A DNA stretch of 64,000 nucleotides, taken from contig OX467089.1 in NCBI GenBank assembly GCA_950106755.1, positions 560,501 to 624,500 of the forward strand. The letters are read 5' to 3'. Positions 43,731-54,600 of the stretch are shown here, piece by piece. The notes under the pieces were generated by a model, which did no database searches, was not told the DNA's origin, and was given only the letters and a program-made list of their open reading frames with translations. Each line of letters starts with the position of its first letter. Within the stretch, counting starts at the first letter, position 1. Source of the stretch: Climacium dendroides. Taxonomy: Eukaryota; Streptophyta; Bryopsida; Hypnales; Climaciaceae. A program made the position numbers and the translations under genes.

Positions 43731-44703
43731 TCTTGGAAAATTTGAAACGTGAAGCAATAAAAAAAATTTAGTTTCTATTTGTATAATGTATAAGTTCTTC
43801 TTTTATCTAAGCCTGGGTTTATACTGTGCCTAAGGCTGGATGAAAGTCCGGCCGGATTTGCCTTCGATCCATTCTTCAATCCAGCCCCAATTTTTTCCAT
43901 CCGGCCCTACTTAATCTAAAGTCTAAACCCCTTGGGCCGGATTTTCAATTCATGTGCTCTTCAATTTTATCAAGGCTCAATTAAAAAACGTCAATAAAAA
44001 TATGCATGTTTATCTTTTATTTCTTTTTTAATTAAAAACAAAGATTTTTTTCTTTTGTTTCATTTTTCTTTTTGTTTCTATACATTTTATTTCTAAAATA
44101 CAAAAAGAAGTTTATTTATTGATTACTTAAAAATAAAATAAAAATTTAATATTTTGGTTTTCCTCTTATATAGAATATGCATTTGTAATCAACATGTTTA
44201 ATGCTAAAACATAGGTACTTTATTGTAGTCACTTAGATGATTTTCCTTTAAAATTAAATTAAGTAAATCCATAAGGGAGTTGCTCTAAGAACACCCGTGC
44301 TCTAAGAGTGATCATGACGGAGAGGTACATTTTGCTTTAGTGAATGTACTAGCACATTTTAGGACATGGTCACTTTTAATGACCGTTGCCTTTCAACTTA
44401 TTCGCCCTCCATAACTAATTACAAAATGATTTAAAAAATATGAAGGAAATCAAGTCACCAAAAAAATATGAGGATGAAGGGCCTAACGTGCATTTCAAAA
44501 TCTACTCTACAATTTTTTAAATGAATCTTTAATGTGGTTTTTTCTCCAAGAGTTAGTGTATTTGAGGCTCATTTCCAAAAGCCCTCAACACTATGAAAGT
44601 CAAGTTTGTGATGGAAACTCTTGTACAAAATCTTGAATAAGAAAATCATAATCAATCATTTTGAAAATTGGATTTTTGATGCTAAAGTTAGATTTAAAAT
44701 AAA

Positions 44704-44705
<2 letters not shown>

Positions 44706-44740
<35 letters not shown>
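44706..44740. repeat. (AT)n microsatellite
   Basis: About sixteen AT dinucleotides occur without interruption. Confidence 0.85.
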
Positions 44741-44742
<2 letters not shown>

Positions 44743-45017
44743 TACTAAGAATAGCAACTTGGTTAAGTATTATTAGACTTAGAATCTCTATTCTCATAGA
44801 TAATTTTCTTTCTTATTTAGTATTTAGGACGCTTTAATTCATTTAATTAAGATTTGTTATGAGATTTCAATTTGTTTTCATCAATTTTTTTTGAGATTTC
44901 AACTTATGTCTTGTTATATATTCTGAAAATTTCACTACATGCCATATTTATTTTATTTTTTAATTAATTTTTAACAAATCTGACTCGAGCATGATGAACT
45001 TCAATGTGTATAAGAAC

Positions 45018-45335
45018 GGCCCGTTCGTCGTCCGCTCGTCCGTCGTCCACCTATCCGCCTGTCCGCCGTCCACCTGTCCGCCCGTCCGCCGTCCGCTGTC
45101 CGTCCGCTATCCGTCCGACAGTCCGCCGCCCGCTGTCCGTCCGCCACGCGGTCAGAGCGTCCGTCCGCGGGCTCCATCCGATGCAGTCGTCCGCAGTCCG
45201 TCGAGGCCGTGCGATTGGACGCACCGGGGCATATTGCCCGTCCGATCTGGCGGTCCGCCCGTCCGCCCGTCAGATTTGGGCAGTGATGTCAACATCGGCG
45301 GACGGTATAAAGAGGGGCGCGGACGGCCCATTCCG
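45018..45335. repeat. CGGACGG island 4, upstream of the gene at 45528
   Basis: CCGTCCGCC / CTGTCCGTCCGC words are dense on the + strand, ending about 200 bp before the ATG at 45528. Relative to its gene the motif has the same orientation as island 2 relative to the transposase gene. Confidence 0.65.
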
Positions 45336-45527
45336 CGCAGTTGTTTCCCTTGCGGAGTGGGCAGATCCAGCGCCAATTGGTATCTGTGAGCCCCTTCCGA
45401 CTTGGAGCGTGAACAACTGTGAATGAATTAACTTAATTTTTTGTAATCTCTTCATCACCTTCTCAATTATAGAAATTATAAACTTCTCACTCAAACATTG
45501 CATTCGGTGCGGAAAAGAAGGATTACC

Positions 45528-46634
45528 ATGGCTCCAAAAGGATTTCCCAATCCGCTGAAGAAGAGTACAAAGGGAAAATCACAAGACATGGATTGGGATG
45601 CCTACTTCAACCACTTTTGTGTGGCTGAAGAGGGATGGCAATACGAGCCCAAAGCAATATGGATTTGCACAACATGCCGAGAGTATGTGAAAATGTCACA
45701 CATTGCGAAACTCTAGCCAGTAGATAACACGGTTGTATTAGAGAGACAAGTAAGACGGTGGGAAGGTCCCATGAACACTTGCAAGAGTGAACATTTCAAG
45801 CAGAGATACGAGGAGATTTGGGCATCTTGTGGTCTAGGTGCTTCCAAACCAAATATCATGAACTATTCCACCATGGCAATGATTTGGGCGGAGATTGTAC
45901 TCCAGAAAGATGTGGATTGGCGTACGGTGCCTGCAAAGGACAAGAAGACCAAATTGAGCTGTGACAAAGCGGTGATAGACACCAATTGGGTTGGCCCAAG
46001 CGATTGCATGCCGGAGTGGTCTAATCGGGGTCAATTTGGATTTCCTCCGGAACCATTGCCAGATGCAGAGGACAATGATGATGATGACGAAGAAGACTTA
46101 CCACCTCCACCTCCACTTCCACAAAGGCATGTACGTCGAGAAGAGCGCGAAGACTTGGACTTCCAAAATCAATTGTGAGAGGCAACAAGAAATAGTATTT
46201 TGGATCAAGGTCGCCCGCGTCAACAACGGTCACCACCTCGTCATGATCATGATGTGCGTTGCCCGCAATATGGAGGAGGAAGTTTGCATTTTAGCCCTGG
46301 CCCCCACGATGACTTCCAAAACATACGAGGAAGCCATGAAAGCACAAGGTTCACGGACTACGGTGGATCTCAATATGGTGGGTCGCAATTCTATCCGGGG
46401 ACGGGAGGGCCGGACTCATATGGGCCTCGTGGAAGCTCATACTACACCGGCTCAAGCGAACGAGGGACAAGAGGGGCCAAGGCAAATGCATCACCTCCTC
46501 CACCTCCACCATTTGGGGGTCCATACTTCTCCGATTACGGACAAGGAGGAGGGTCTGGCGGATATGGGCGATGTGGTGGCTTCGGTCCCACACCCGAAGG
46601 TCGAAATGACAATAGTAGTTCGGATTCAGAATAG
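45528..46634 (+). pseudogene. hAT cargo gene of unknown function (paralogue of 41222-42364), two in-frame stops
   Basis: ATG 45528 starts MAPKGFPNPLKKSTKGKSQD. The 368-codon frame ends at TAG 46632-46634, with an in-frame TAG at 45714-45716 and TGA at 46176-46178. At the TAG, CREYVKMSHIAKL*P aligns with CKYVKMYHIGKLWP of the paralogue, so Trp was lost. The second conserved block is MIWAEIVLQKDVDWRTVP. An Asp/Glu run and a Pro run (DNDDDDEEDLPPPPPLPQ) lead to a low-complexity Gly/Ser/Tyr-rich C-terminus (DYGGSQYGGSQF) of the kind found in phase-separating or RNA-binding proteins. Function unknown. Confidence 0.5.
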
Positions 46635-46639
46635 AGTAT

Positions 46640-47460
46640 AATGTAGTTTAACTATTTAAGGGTAGAGTAGAAGATATCTTTTGACTTATTCGGAGGTTAT
46701 GGATTTACTATTATTGTTTAAATGTATTTTGGTGACCACTTTTGTGACCATTAGTGGTCAATGATGTCACTATTTAAAACTTTGAACATGCACATCTATT
46801 GAACATGTTTAGTTGTAGTATCAAAAATCTCTTCTTGGAAATGCTTGACAGTGTTTTTTCTTTTTTAGATTTAGTGCAAGGGTACCGAATGCAATGTTGA
46901 CTTTCTGTATTCTTTACCTAAGTTGGAAATGAGATTGAAATGCAATTAGTTCTGGAAAATAAATTAGAATCCAAATTCATTTGGAAGAATTGTATAATAG
47001 TATTGTGGATTTTGATTAGCCCTAATGTAATTGAGCTTATACACATTAAGCCTTCCAATTTTTTGTGTCACGAAGTTCAATGGTTTGACTTGCAAGAAAT
47101 ATTTGAACTCTTTTTTGCAATTTGAACACCCTCATAGGTAAACATTATAATTTTTAACTCCATAAGGGATATTGTTGTGCTTTCTTTTTTTCCATAATGT
47201 CTAGCATGTCTAATTTGAATTTGTACGATTAAAAACTCGAAATTCCAAGAAAATAATAAATGTAATGAAAATATTGACATTTCTTTAGAAGTAAAAATTT
47301 CAAGAAATTGAAGAAAGTTGAGAAGAAGCCTTGGGTCTATTTTTTTAATTATTAGGCATTGAAATGCCCAAATGCCCAATTCCTCCCAAACAAGAAGACC
47401 TACATGAAGCTTATTGAATGAAAAGGGGGAAAAATCACCCTAAAAATGAGAAGGTAGAAA
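46640..47460. other. AT-rich spacer, no gene seen
   Basis: Only short frames occur, without coding character. A similar text, TTGAATTTGTA(C/T)GATTA with a nearby TATTGTTGTGCTTTCTTTT, recurs in the spacer at about 50410-50470. This suggests that the two spacers descend from a duplicated gene 3' region. Confidence 0.45.
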
Positions 47461-47463
47461 TGA

Positions 47464-47800
47464 AGCGGACGATCTAAAAATCGCCCCCTCTGGACCGTCC
47501 GATCACGCAGACTGTCCGTCCGCCTGATCGGATGAGCTAGAGGGGGCGCACGGCCACCCTGTCCGCCCGATCGGACGGGCCAGAGGGGGCAGACGGCCAC
47601 CCCATCCGCCCGATCGGACGGGCCAGAGGGGGCGGACGGCCACCCCGTCCGCCCGATCGGACGGCCTCTGTTCGACCGTGCGGACCGGACGAGGCGGCCG
47701 CCAACCTTAGACCGTCCGCCCGATCGGACGGCCTCTGTCCGCTGTAGGACTGGAATGAGGCCGTCCGCCTCATATAAGACAAACGGACGGACCGTCCGCT
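47464..47800. repeat. CGGACGG island 5 with a 43-bp tandem repeat, upstream of the kinase-like gene
   Basis: GATCGGACGGGCCAGAGGGG units recur with a period of 43 bp (starts near 47526, 47569, 47612, 47655). Each unit carries the palindrome CCGATCGG and CCGTCCGCC/GGCGGACGG words. The island ends about 60 bp before the ATG at 47862. Confidence 0.7.
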
Positions 47801-47861
47801 CTCACTTTTGCCTTCCCCCTTGCATGCAAGAGAGAGCGGAGAGCTAGTGGTTTGACCTCCA

Positions 47862-49387
47862 ATGGCTCCTTTCTTTGGGTGGGTAAGAGTCTAAAATTTT
47901 GGGGTAACTCTTGCCAAATTTTTTATAAAACTTTGATGTTCATCATTCTACCGAGTTATCAACATACCGAGGGCGAAGAAGGCTTCCAAGGAGCCGAAGG
48001 GAAAAGAAGAAGCCCCCTCTATTCAGTGGACAAGGGAGAATCCCTCGGAGAGTTGCAAAGCATTCTTAATCGAATTGATTGTGAAGTTTTATGAGACAGA
48101 GACTACAGTGTCTCTTGACACTAAATATGTGCGATATGAAGAGGACTGCATCGAGAAATTCTTCGTGGATATGAGGCAGAGGATGTTGAACGCCTTGCAC
48201 GTATCGCAGTGGATTGATGAAACGGAGAAGAGGAATTTCTCCAAATTTCTTGACAGCAAGGTGCATGATGCATTATGGAATGCTTCGATCATTTTGGATA
48301 AATATTGGAGGAAGAAACGCGAAAATGATGAAGCCTTCGAGCATGTCATTATGAAAGCGGATTTATTCACCAAAAGGTGCCAACCATTTAAGAGGAGGCA
48401 GAATAGAGCAGGGTCAATTGGTTGGTGGACGAGCAAGCTTGGAATGGACCAAGCACAAAATACACGTCGCCTTCTAATAGCCCTTCCGGAAACGGCCACG
48501 GTGATTCCCGTAAATAACAAAATCATGCGGGGTGGCTATGCTACAATTCGGAGAGTGCGAATAGAAGGATGTGGGGAGATTCATCCATCATGGGAGTTTG
48601 CAGCAAAGATGTCTCTCCAAGAAGGTGAACGACCTGCTTTTGCAAAGATGGAACACAATACTGAGACTATGGCAGTAAGGATTCCACATGCTGGAGTGAT
48701 ACGTTTTTTTGCAGTGCATTCCAAAAAGAATGAAGGATACTCATTCTGGTGGAACGGCGGTACATTACGTGAAATGATGCGTCGGGATGACGACTATCCA
48801 GACAATATAGCCCTTCGAGTGTTGTATGAGCCGCGTATAACAGAAGAAGAAATCATTGCTACTAAAAATCTGAAGCGATTTAGAGCCAAACGCGTGGAGC
48901 TTGCATGGGCATTACTGCACATCATGAATGCGGTGCACATCGCTGAACATCTCCACAATGACATTTCTCCGGACAACATCATGTTTCATTTTCCTGAAGA
49001 TGAGTCCCGGGTTTACATTGGAGTTTGTGATTGGGGGATGACTACAGTGTTGAGCGAGCCTATGAAGTCGTTGTATACATTCACATCAACAGCTGAAAAG
49101 GACGAAGCTATAAAGAGGAGGTGGTGGGTGGATCCCAGTATTACTTATGTACACGGAAGAGATGCGGATGTGCAAAACATCCCTTCTCTTTCCATGCTAT
49201 CCGAGCAATATGCTGTTGCTAAATTAGCTCACATGTCAAGTACCTCCATCCACAATTTGCACAGGTGTTTGATACTTACTTGAAGCGCGTTCAGAACAAA
49301 GAGAGTACTTTGGCACAAGTCATCTTCCGTTTTAGTACTTCATTCAACTGGCCTGTTCCAGATGAACACTTCCGTAGTTCATATTGA
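47862..49387 (+). CDS. Protein-kinase-like gene carried by the hAT element
   Basis: A short first exon MAPFFGW (47862-47882) ends at a GTAAGA donor. The frame is then open from about 47937 (RAKKASKEPKGKEEAPS) to 49283. Kinase landmarks in order: a glycine-loop-like IMRGGYATIRRV, FAAKMS with a candidate ATP-binding Lys, the catalytic loop HNDISPDNIMF (H-x-D-x4-N kept, with Asn for Arg of HRD), and CDWGMTTV (DWG in place of DFG). APE and the C-lobe are short or diverged. A one-base frameshift near 49225-49250 changes SSTSIHNL into the frame HPQFAQVFDTYLKRVQ, which ends at TGA 49385-49387. The key Lys, Asp, Asn and Asp residues appear to be kept, so it could be active. It is the least damaged cargo frame. 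Role unknown; it could modify the transposase or a host factor. Confidence 0.6.
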
Positions 49388-50820
49388 AGTTCAAGAATAG
49401 TTCATATAAGTATGTAGGCTGGTAGTATGCATAGATGCCAAGTAGTAATGTAGTATGTATGCGAATTACATAGTTGCATAGCATATGTGCACCATTTTGA
49501 TTTTTTAAGACCAATGAATGCCAATGTAGTTGGACTTTTATGTGCCTTTGTAATTGATGAGGATATTTTAATTGATAATGATTTTTAAAGTGTGTGAATT
49601 GTCCCTATCTTTTGTCATTGTTGGTTTGCAATTTTGCATAGAAAAGTCTAAAACCCTACAATTACGGAAATTGTGATTTTTTAAGTTGGTATTTGCAAGA
49701 TTGGGAAGTTTTTGTTTTAAATTGTATGGTCTTCCAATTGTTTAATTTGCCATGTATGGTTGAAGATATTCAATTGGACAATGTATTATGTATAATTGTA
49801 AATTGTCTTCTAGATTCTAGAAGCATGGTTTTTTGTTTGGTATCAATGGTGTGTTGTTAATTTTTTGCATGCAACGAGTTTGTCGGCTTCATTAAGATGT
49901 TAAAAAAAAATAGTAATTACCCCCTAAATGCTTGAGGACCCAAAATATTAAATATGGTGTTTGCAAAACTTAGAAGTTCAGTAAAACCTAACTATTTTTC
50001 ATCATTTTAGTGAGGTAATAATTTTGGGAAATTCTTTTTGAAGTCTACTTTTGGCTCCAGAAGTCCGATCTTGCAATTAAAGGACAATGATTTTTCTGAA
50101 AGAGATATTATGCAAGGGTACCTTGTGCAATCTTGACTTTTCTTTTGTGTTAAGAGCTTTTGGAAATGAGCCTCAAATACAGTAGGTCTTGGAGGAAAAT
50201 TCATATTGGAAATTCATATTAAAAAATTATAGAGTAAATTTTGCAAAGTTGTAAATTGATTGGGGTAGTGCAAGTTTGGCCCATTAACCTCATATTCTTT
50301 GGGTCCCCAACATTTTAGATTTGCCTTGCCAAAAAGGCTTCAACTTTTTTTTGTGATTTTAACAACATCATTGTCAAATGTTATAATCTTTCACTGTACA
50401 AGTGATATTGTTGTGCTTTCTTTTCCTATGCAATCTCTAACAAGTCTAGTTTGAATTTGTATGATTACAATTCCAAAAAAATTGATACATCTTACCAAAA
50501 TGTGGGCTCTTTGTTCAATTTAGAGCAAATTAAAGGAAGTTTAAATTTGAAAATAAGGCTTCGGCAGGTAGGGGTTACAACATCCTATGGTTATTTGGAT
50601 GATTGAATTTGTTTGAACCATCAACCATTGTTTTCTTGGGCCAATTGAAGGCCCAAATGCCTAAAAAAAAATGGACTGCACCAAATCTATAGGTTAAATT
50701 TGAAGAAAAATTGGATGATAATGCCAAATTGCTCAAATTTGAAAGAAAAAAAATTGGATGAAATTGCGCACATCAAATGTAACTCATCTAAACCTACACC
50801 GAAGTTTACCCCATTTTCCG
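49388..50820. other. AT-rich 3' spacer between the kinase-like gene and the right end
   Basis: No gene is seen. The stretch is AT-rich and carries fragments similar to 46900-47400, for example TATTGTTGTGCTTTCTTTT and GTTTGAATTTGTA. Confidence 0.45.
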
Positions 50821-50824
50821 CCAG

Positions 50825-51190
50825 ATGCCCCGATCGGACGACCCGTCTGCCCCGTCCGCCTTCCCGTCCGCCTCCCCGTCCGCCCTCCCGTGCGCCTCTC
50901 GTCCGCCTCCCTGTCCGCCCTCCCCGTCCGCCCTCCCGTGCGCCTCTCGTCCGCCTCCCTGTCCGCCCTCCCCGTCCGCCCTCCCCGTCCGCCCTGCCGT
51001 CCAGCTCCCCGTCTGCCCTCCCCGTCCGCCCTGCCGTCCGGCTCCCCGTTCGCCCTCCCCATTCGCCGTCCTGTCCGCCTCCCGTCCGCCCCGTCCGCCT
51101 CCCCGTCCGCTGGATGGTCAGAACGTCCTATGTTGGCGGACGTTCGGGAACCGGCGGACGTAGACGCTGGACGTCCGTCCGGACGTCCAT
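50825..51190. repeat. CCGTCCG island 6, right subterminal region of the hAT element
   Basis: Dense CCGTCCGCC / CCCTCCCCGTCCGCC words, partly in a ~50-bp tandem arrangement (50885-50975), lead to the CAGGG-type right end. The motif orientation is opposite to island 1, as expected for inverted subterminal repeats. All frames are open here because of composition only. Confidence 0.7.
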
Positions 51191-51199
51191 GTAACCCTG

Positions 51200-51207
51200 A
51201 TCTTCAA
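51200..51207. repeat. Right target-site duplication ATCTTCAA of the hAT element
   Basis: This direct repeat is identical to 30382-30389 and directly follows the ...AACCCTG end at 51199. Confidence 0.8.
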
Positions 51208-51690
51208 TTTGTCAAATGGTATGCATTTAAAAAAAATAAAATAGCCTTATTTCAATAGAGGTGTTAAAAAATAAATTATAGTCTTACATCTACATAAAAC
51301 TATATAAATTACGTTCTATGTTTTCTCTTCTACATTGTATTTAAATATTATTTTTCTATATATAATTATATATACATATAAATATATAAAATAAGATACA
51401 CACTAGTGTATATATATTTATTCTTATTAACTTATTTACTGCAACTATCTCTCAGTATTTCTCTGATCATTTAAAAATATTCATTTAATTGTTGGTATAT
51501 TTGATTCTAGGTATTTTGGTTAGTGGTTTTCTCCATCCTTTTGGAAATATAAGGGGTGCATTTTGAAGAGTTGCATCCAAAGCGTCCCTTTTCAATCCAA
51601 GGTCTGTAATTAGAGAGAATCATGACTCATTTTTTTTTGTTTCTATATATGTACATATGTAGGAAATGGAATTCAATGGTTTATATCATT
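51208..51690. other. AT-rich junction between the hAT element and the satellite
   Basis: No gene is visible. The stretch is AT-rich with TATATA words. The first recognisable satellite text (TACAACATTAAAGTATAGGG) appears near 51700. Confidence 0.5.
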
Positions 51691-54600
51691 CACATGTCTT
51701 CTACAACATTAAAGTATAGGGCTAGGTTCATACCCCAATTTTTACTTTCACGTACAAGGTCATTCAAAGTGACCACCAATTCCAGTTTTTTGAATTCGTG
51801 ACTTTACGAATAATTGCAACTTACAAAACATGTTTCCCATTTTTTTTTACGTGAATTTCATGAGGTTACATTTTGTTGGACACTAAAGTACAAGGCTAGG
51901 TTCATGCACCAATTTTTACTTTCACGTACGAGGTCATTCAAAGTGACCACCAATTGCATTTTTTTTGTGAATTCGTGACTTTATGAATAATTGTAACTTG
52001 CACAACATGTTTCCCATTTTTATTTACGTGAAATTCATGAGGTTACATTTTGTTGGACACTAAAGTAGAGGGCAAGGTTCATGCTCCAATTTTTACTTTC
52101 ACGTATGAGGTCATTCAAAGTGACCACCAATTGCATTGTTTTCGAATTCCTGACTTTATGGATAATTGTAACTTGCACAACATGTTTCCCATTTTTTTTC
52201 TACGGGACTTTCATGAGGATACATTTTGTTCGACACTAAAGTAGAGGGCTAGTTCATGCTCCAATTTTGACTTTCACGTACGAGGTCATTCAAAGTGACC
52301 ACCAATTGCATTTTTTTTGAATTCGTGACTCTATGAATAATTGCAACTTGCACAACATGTTTCCCATTTTTTTTTAAGTGAATTTCATGAGGTTACATTT
52401 TGTTGGCCACTAAAGTCCAAGACTAGATTCATGCTCCAATTTTTACTTTCACGTACGAGGTCATTCAAAGTGACCACCAATTGCATTTTTTTTGAATTCG
52501 TGACTTTATGAATAATTGTAAATTGCACAACATGATTCCCATTTCTTTTTCGTGAATTTCATGAGGTTACATTTTGTTGGACACTAAAGTAGAGGGCTAG
52601 GTTCATGCTCCTATTTTTACTTTCACTTACGAGGTCATTCAAAGTGACCACCAATTGCATTTTTTTTTAATTCGTGACTTTATGAATAATTGCAACGTGC
52701 ACAACATGTTTCCCATTTTTCTTTAAGTGAATTTCATGAGGTTACATTTTGTTGGACACTAAAGTACAAGGCTAGATTCATGCTCCAATTTTTACTTTCA
52801 CGTACGAGGTCATTCAAAGTGACCACCAATTGCATTTTTTTTTTGAATACGTGACTTTATGAATAATTGTAACTTGCACAACATGTTTCCCATTTTTATT
52901 TACGTGAATTTCATGAGGTTACATTTCGTTGGACACTAAAGTACAGGGCTAGGTTCATGCTCCAATTTTTACTTTCACGTATGAGGTCATTCAAAGTGAC
53001 CACCAATTGCATTGTATTTGAATTCGTGACTTTAGGAATAATTGCAACTTGTACAACATGTTTCCATTTTTTTTTTAAGGGAATTTCCTGAGGTTACATT
53101 TTGTTGGACACTAAAGTAGAGGGCTAGGTTCATACCCCAATTTTTACTTTCACGTACGAGGTTATTCAAAGTGACCACCAATTGCAAGTTTTTTTTTCAG
53201 TTCGTGACTTTATGAATAATTGGAACTTGCACAACATGTTTCCCAATTTTTTTTACGTGAATTTCATGAGGTTACATTTTGTTGGACACTAAAGTAGAGG
53301 GCAAGGTTCATGCTCCAATTTTTACTTTCACGTACGAGGTCATTCAAAGTGACCACCAATTGCATTGTTTTCGAATTCCTGACTTTATGGATAATTGTAA
53401 CTTGCACAACATGTTTCCTATTTTTTTTTTACGGGAATTTCATGAGGATACATTTTGTTCGACACTAAAGTAGAGGGCTAGTTCATGCTCCAATTTTTAC
53501 TTTCACGTCCGAGGTCATTCAAAGTGACCACCAATTGCATTTTTTTTGAATTCGTGACTTTATGAATAATTGCAACTTGCACAACATGTTTCCCATTTTT
53601 ATTTACGTGAATTTCATGAGGTTACATTTTGTTGGACACTAAAGTAGAGGGCTAGTTCATGCTCCAATTTTTACTTTCACGTACGAGGTCATTCAAAGTG
53701 ACAACAAATTGCATTTGTTTTTGAATTCGTGACTTTATGAATAATTGTCACTTGCACAACATGTTTCCCATTTTTATTTACGTGAATTTCATGAGGTTAC
53801 ATTTTGTTGGACACTAAAGTAGAGGGCTAGTTCATGCTCCAATTTTTACTTTCACGTACGAGGTCATTCAAAGTGACAACCAATTGCATTAGTTTTTGAA
53901 TTCATGACTTTATGAATAATTGCAACTTGCACAACATGATTCCCATTTCTTTTTCGTGAATTTCATGAGGTTACATTTTGTTGGACACTAAAGTAGAGGG
54001 CTAGGTTCATGCTCCAATTTTAACTTTCACTTACGAGGTCATTCAAAGTGACCACCAATTGCATTTTTTTTGAATTCGTGACTTTATGAATAATTGCAAC
54101 TTGCACAACATGTTTCCCATTTTTATTTACGTGAATTTCATGAGGTTACATTTTGTTGGACACTAAAGTACAAGGCTAGATTCATGCTCCAATTTTTACT
54201 TTCACGTACGAGGTCATTCAAAGTGACCACCAATTGCATTTTTTTTTTGAATTCGTGACTTTATGAATAATTGTAACTTGCACAACATGTTTCCCATTTT
54301 TATTTACGTGAATTTCATGAGGTTACATTTTGTTGGACACTAAAGTAGAGGGCTAGGTTCATGCTCCAATTTTTACTTTCACGTATGAGGTCATTCACAG
54401 TGACCACCAATTGCATTGTTTTTGAATTCGTGACTTTAGGAATAATTGCAACCTGTACAACATGTTTCCATTTTTTTTTTAAGTGAATTTCCTGAAGTTA
54501 CATTTTGTTGGAAACTAAAGTAGAGGGCTAGGTTCATACCCGAATTTTTACTTTCACGTACGAGGTCATTCAAAGTGACAACCAATAGCATTTGTTTTTG

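Larger units (their letters stand above)
42890..45000. other. AT-rich noncoding interior of the hAT element
   Basis: No gene is seen in this 2.1-kb stretch. Notable are a (TTTTTG)n tract followed by (AT)n and (TTTA)n at 43655-43730 and an (AT)n run at 44706-44740. It separates the divergent island 3 and island 4 promoters. Confidence 0.5.
30390..51199. mobile_element. Giant hAT transposon, 20.8 kb, with cargo genes and a perfect 8-bp TSD
   Basis: The left end is CAGGGTTGTCGTGGACGT. The right end, read inward on the minus strand, is CAGGGTTACATGGACGTCC. CAGGG ends and an 8-bp duplication are hallmarks of hAT elements. The duplication is perfect: ATCTTCAA at 30382-30389 and at 51200-51207. Inside are a BED-DUF659-hAT transposase gene, a RING-H2/coiled-coil gene, two paralogous unknown genes, a kinase-like gene, and six GC-rich CGGACGG islands, two of them subterminal and inverted. 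A 3407-bp TG...CA element plus its 5-bp target copy is nested inside, so the original length was about 17.4 kb. Typical hAT elements are 2.5-5 kb with one gene. Transposase and most cargo frames are damaged, so this copy is not autonomous. Confidence 0.8.
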
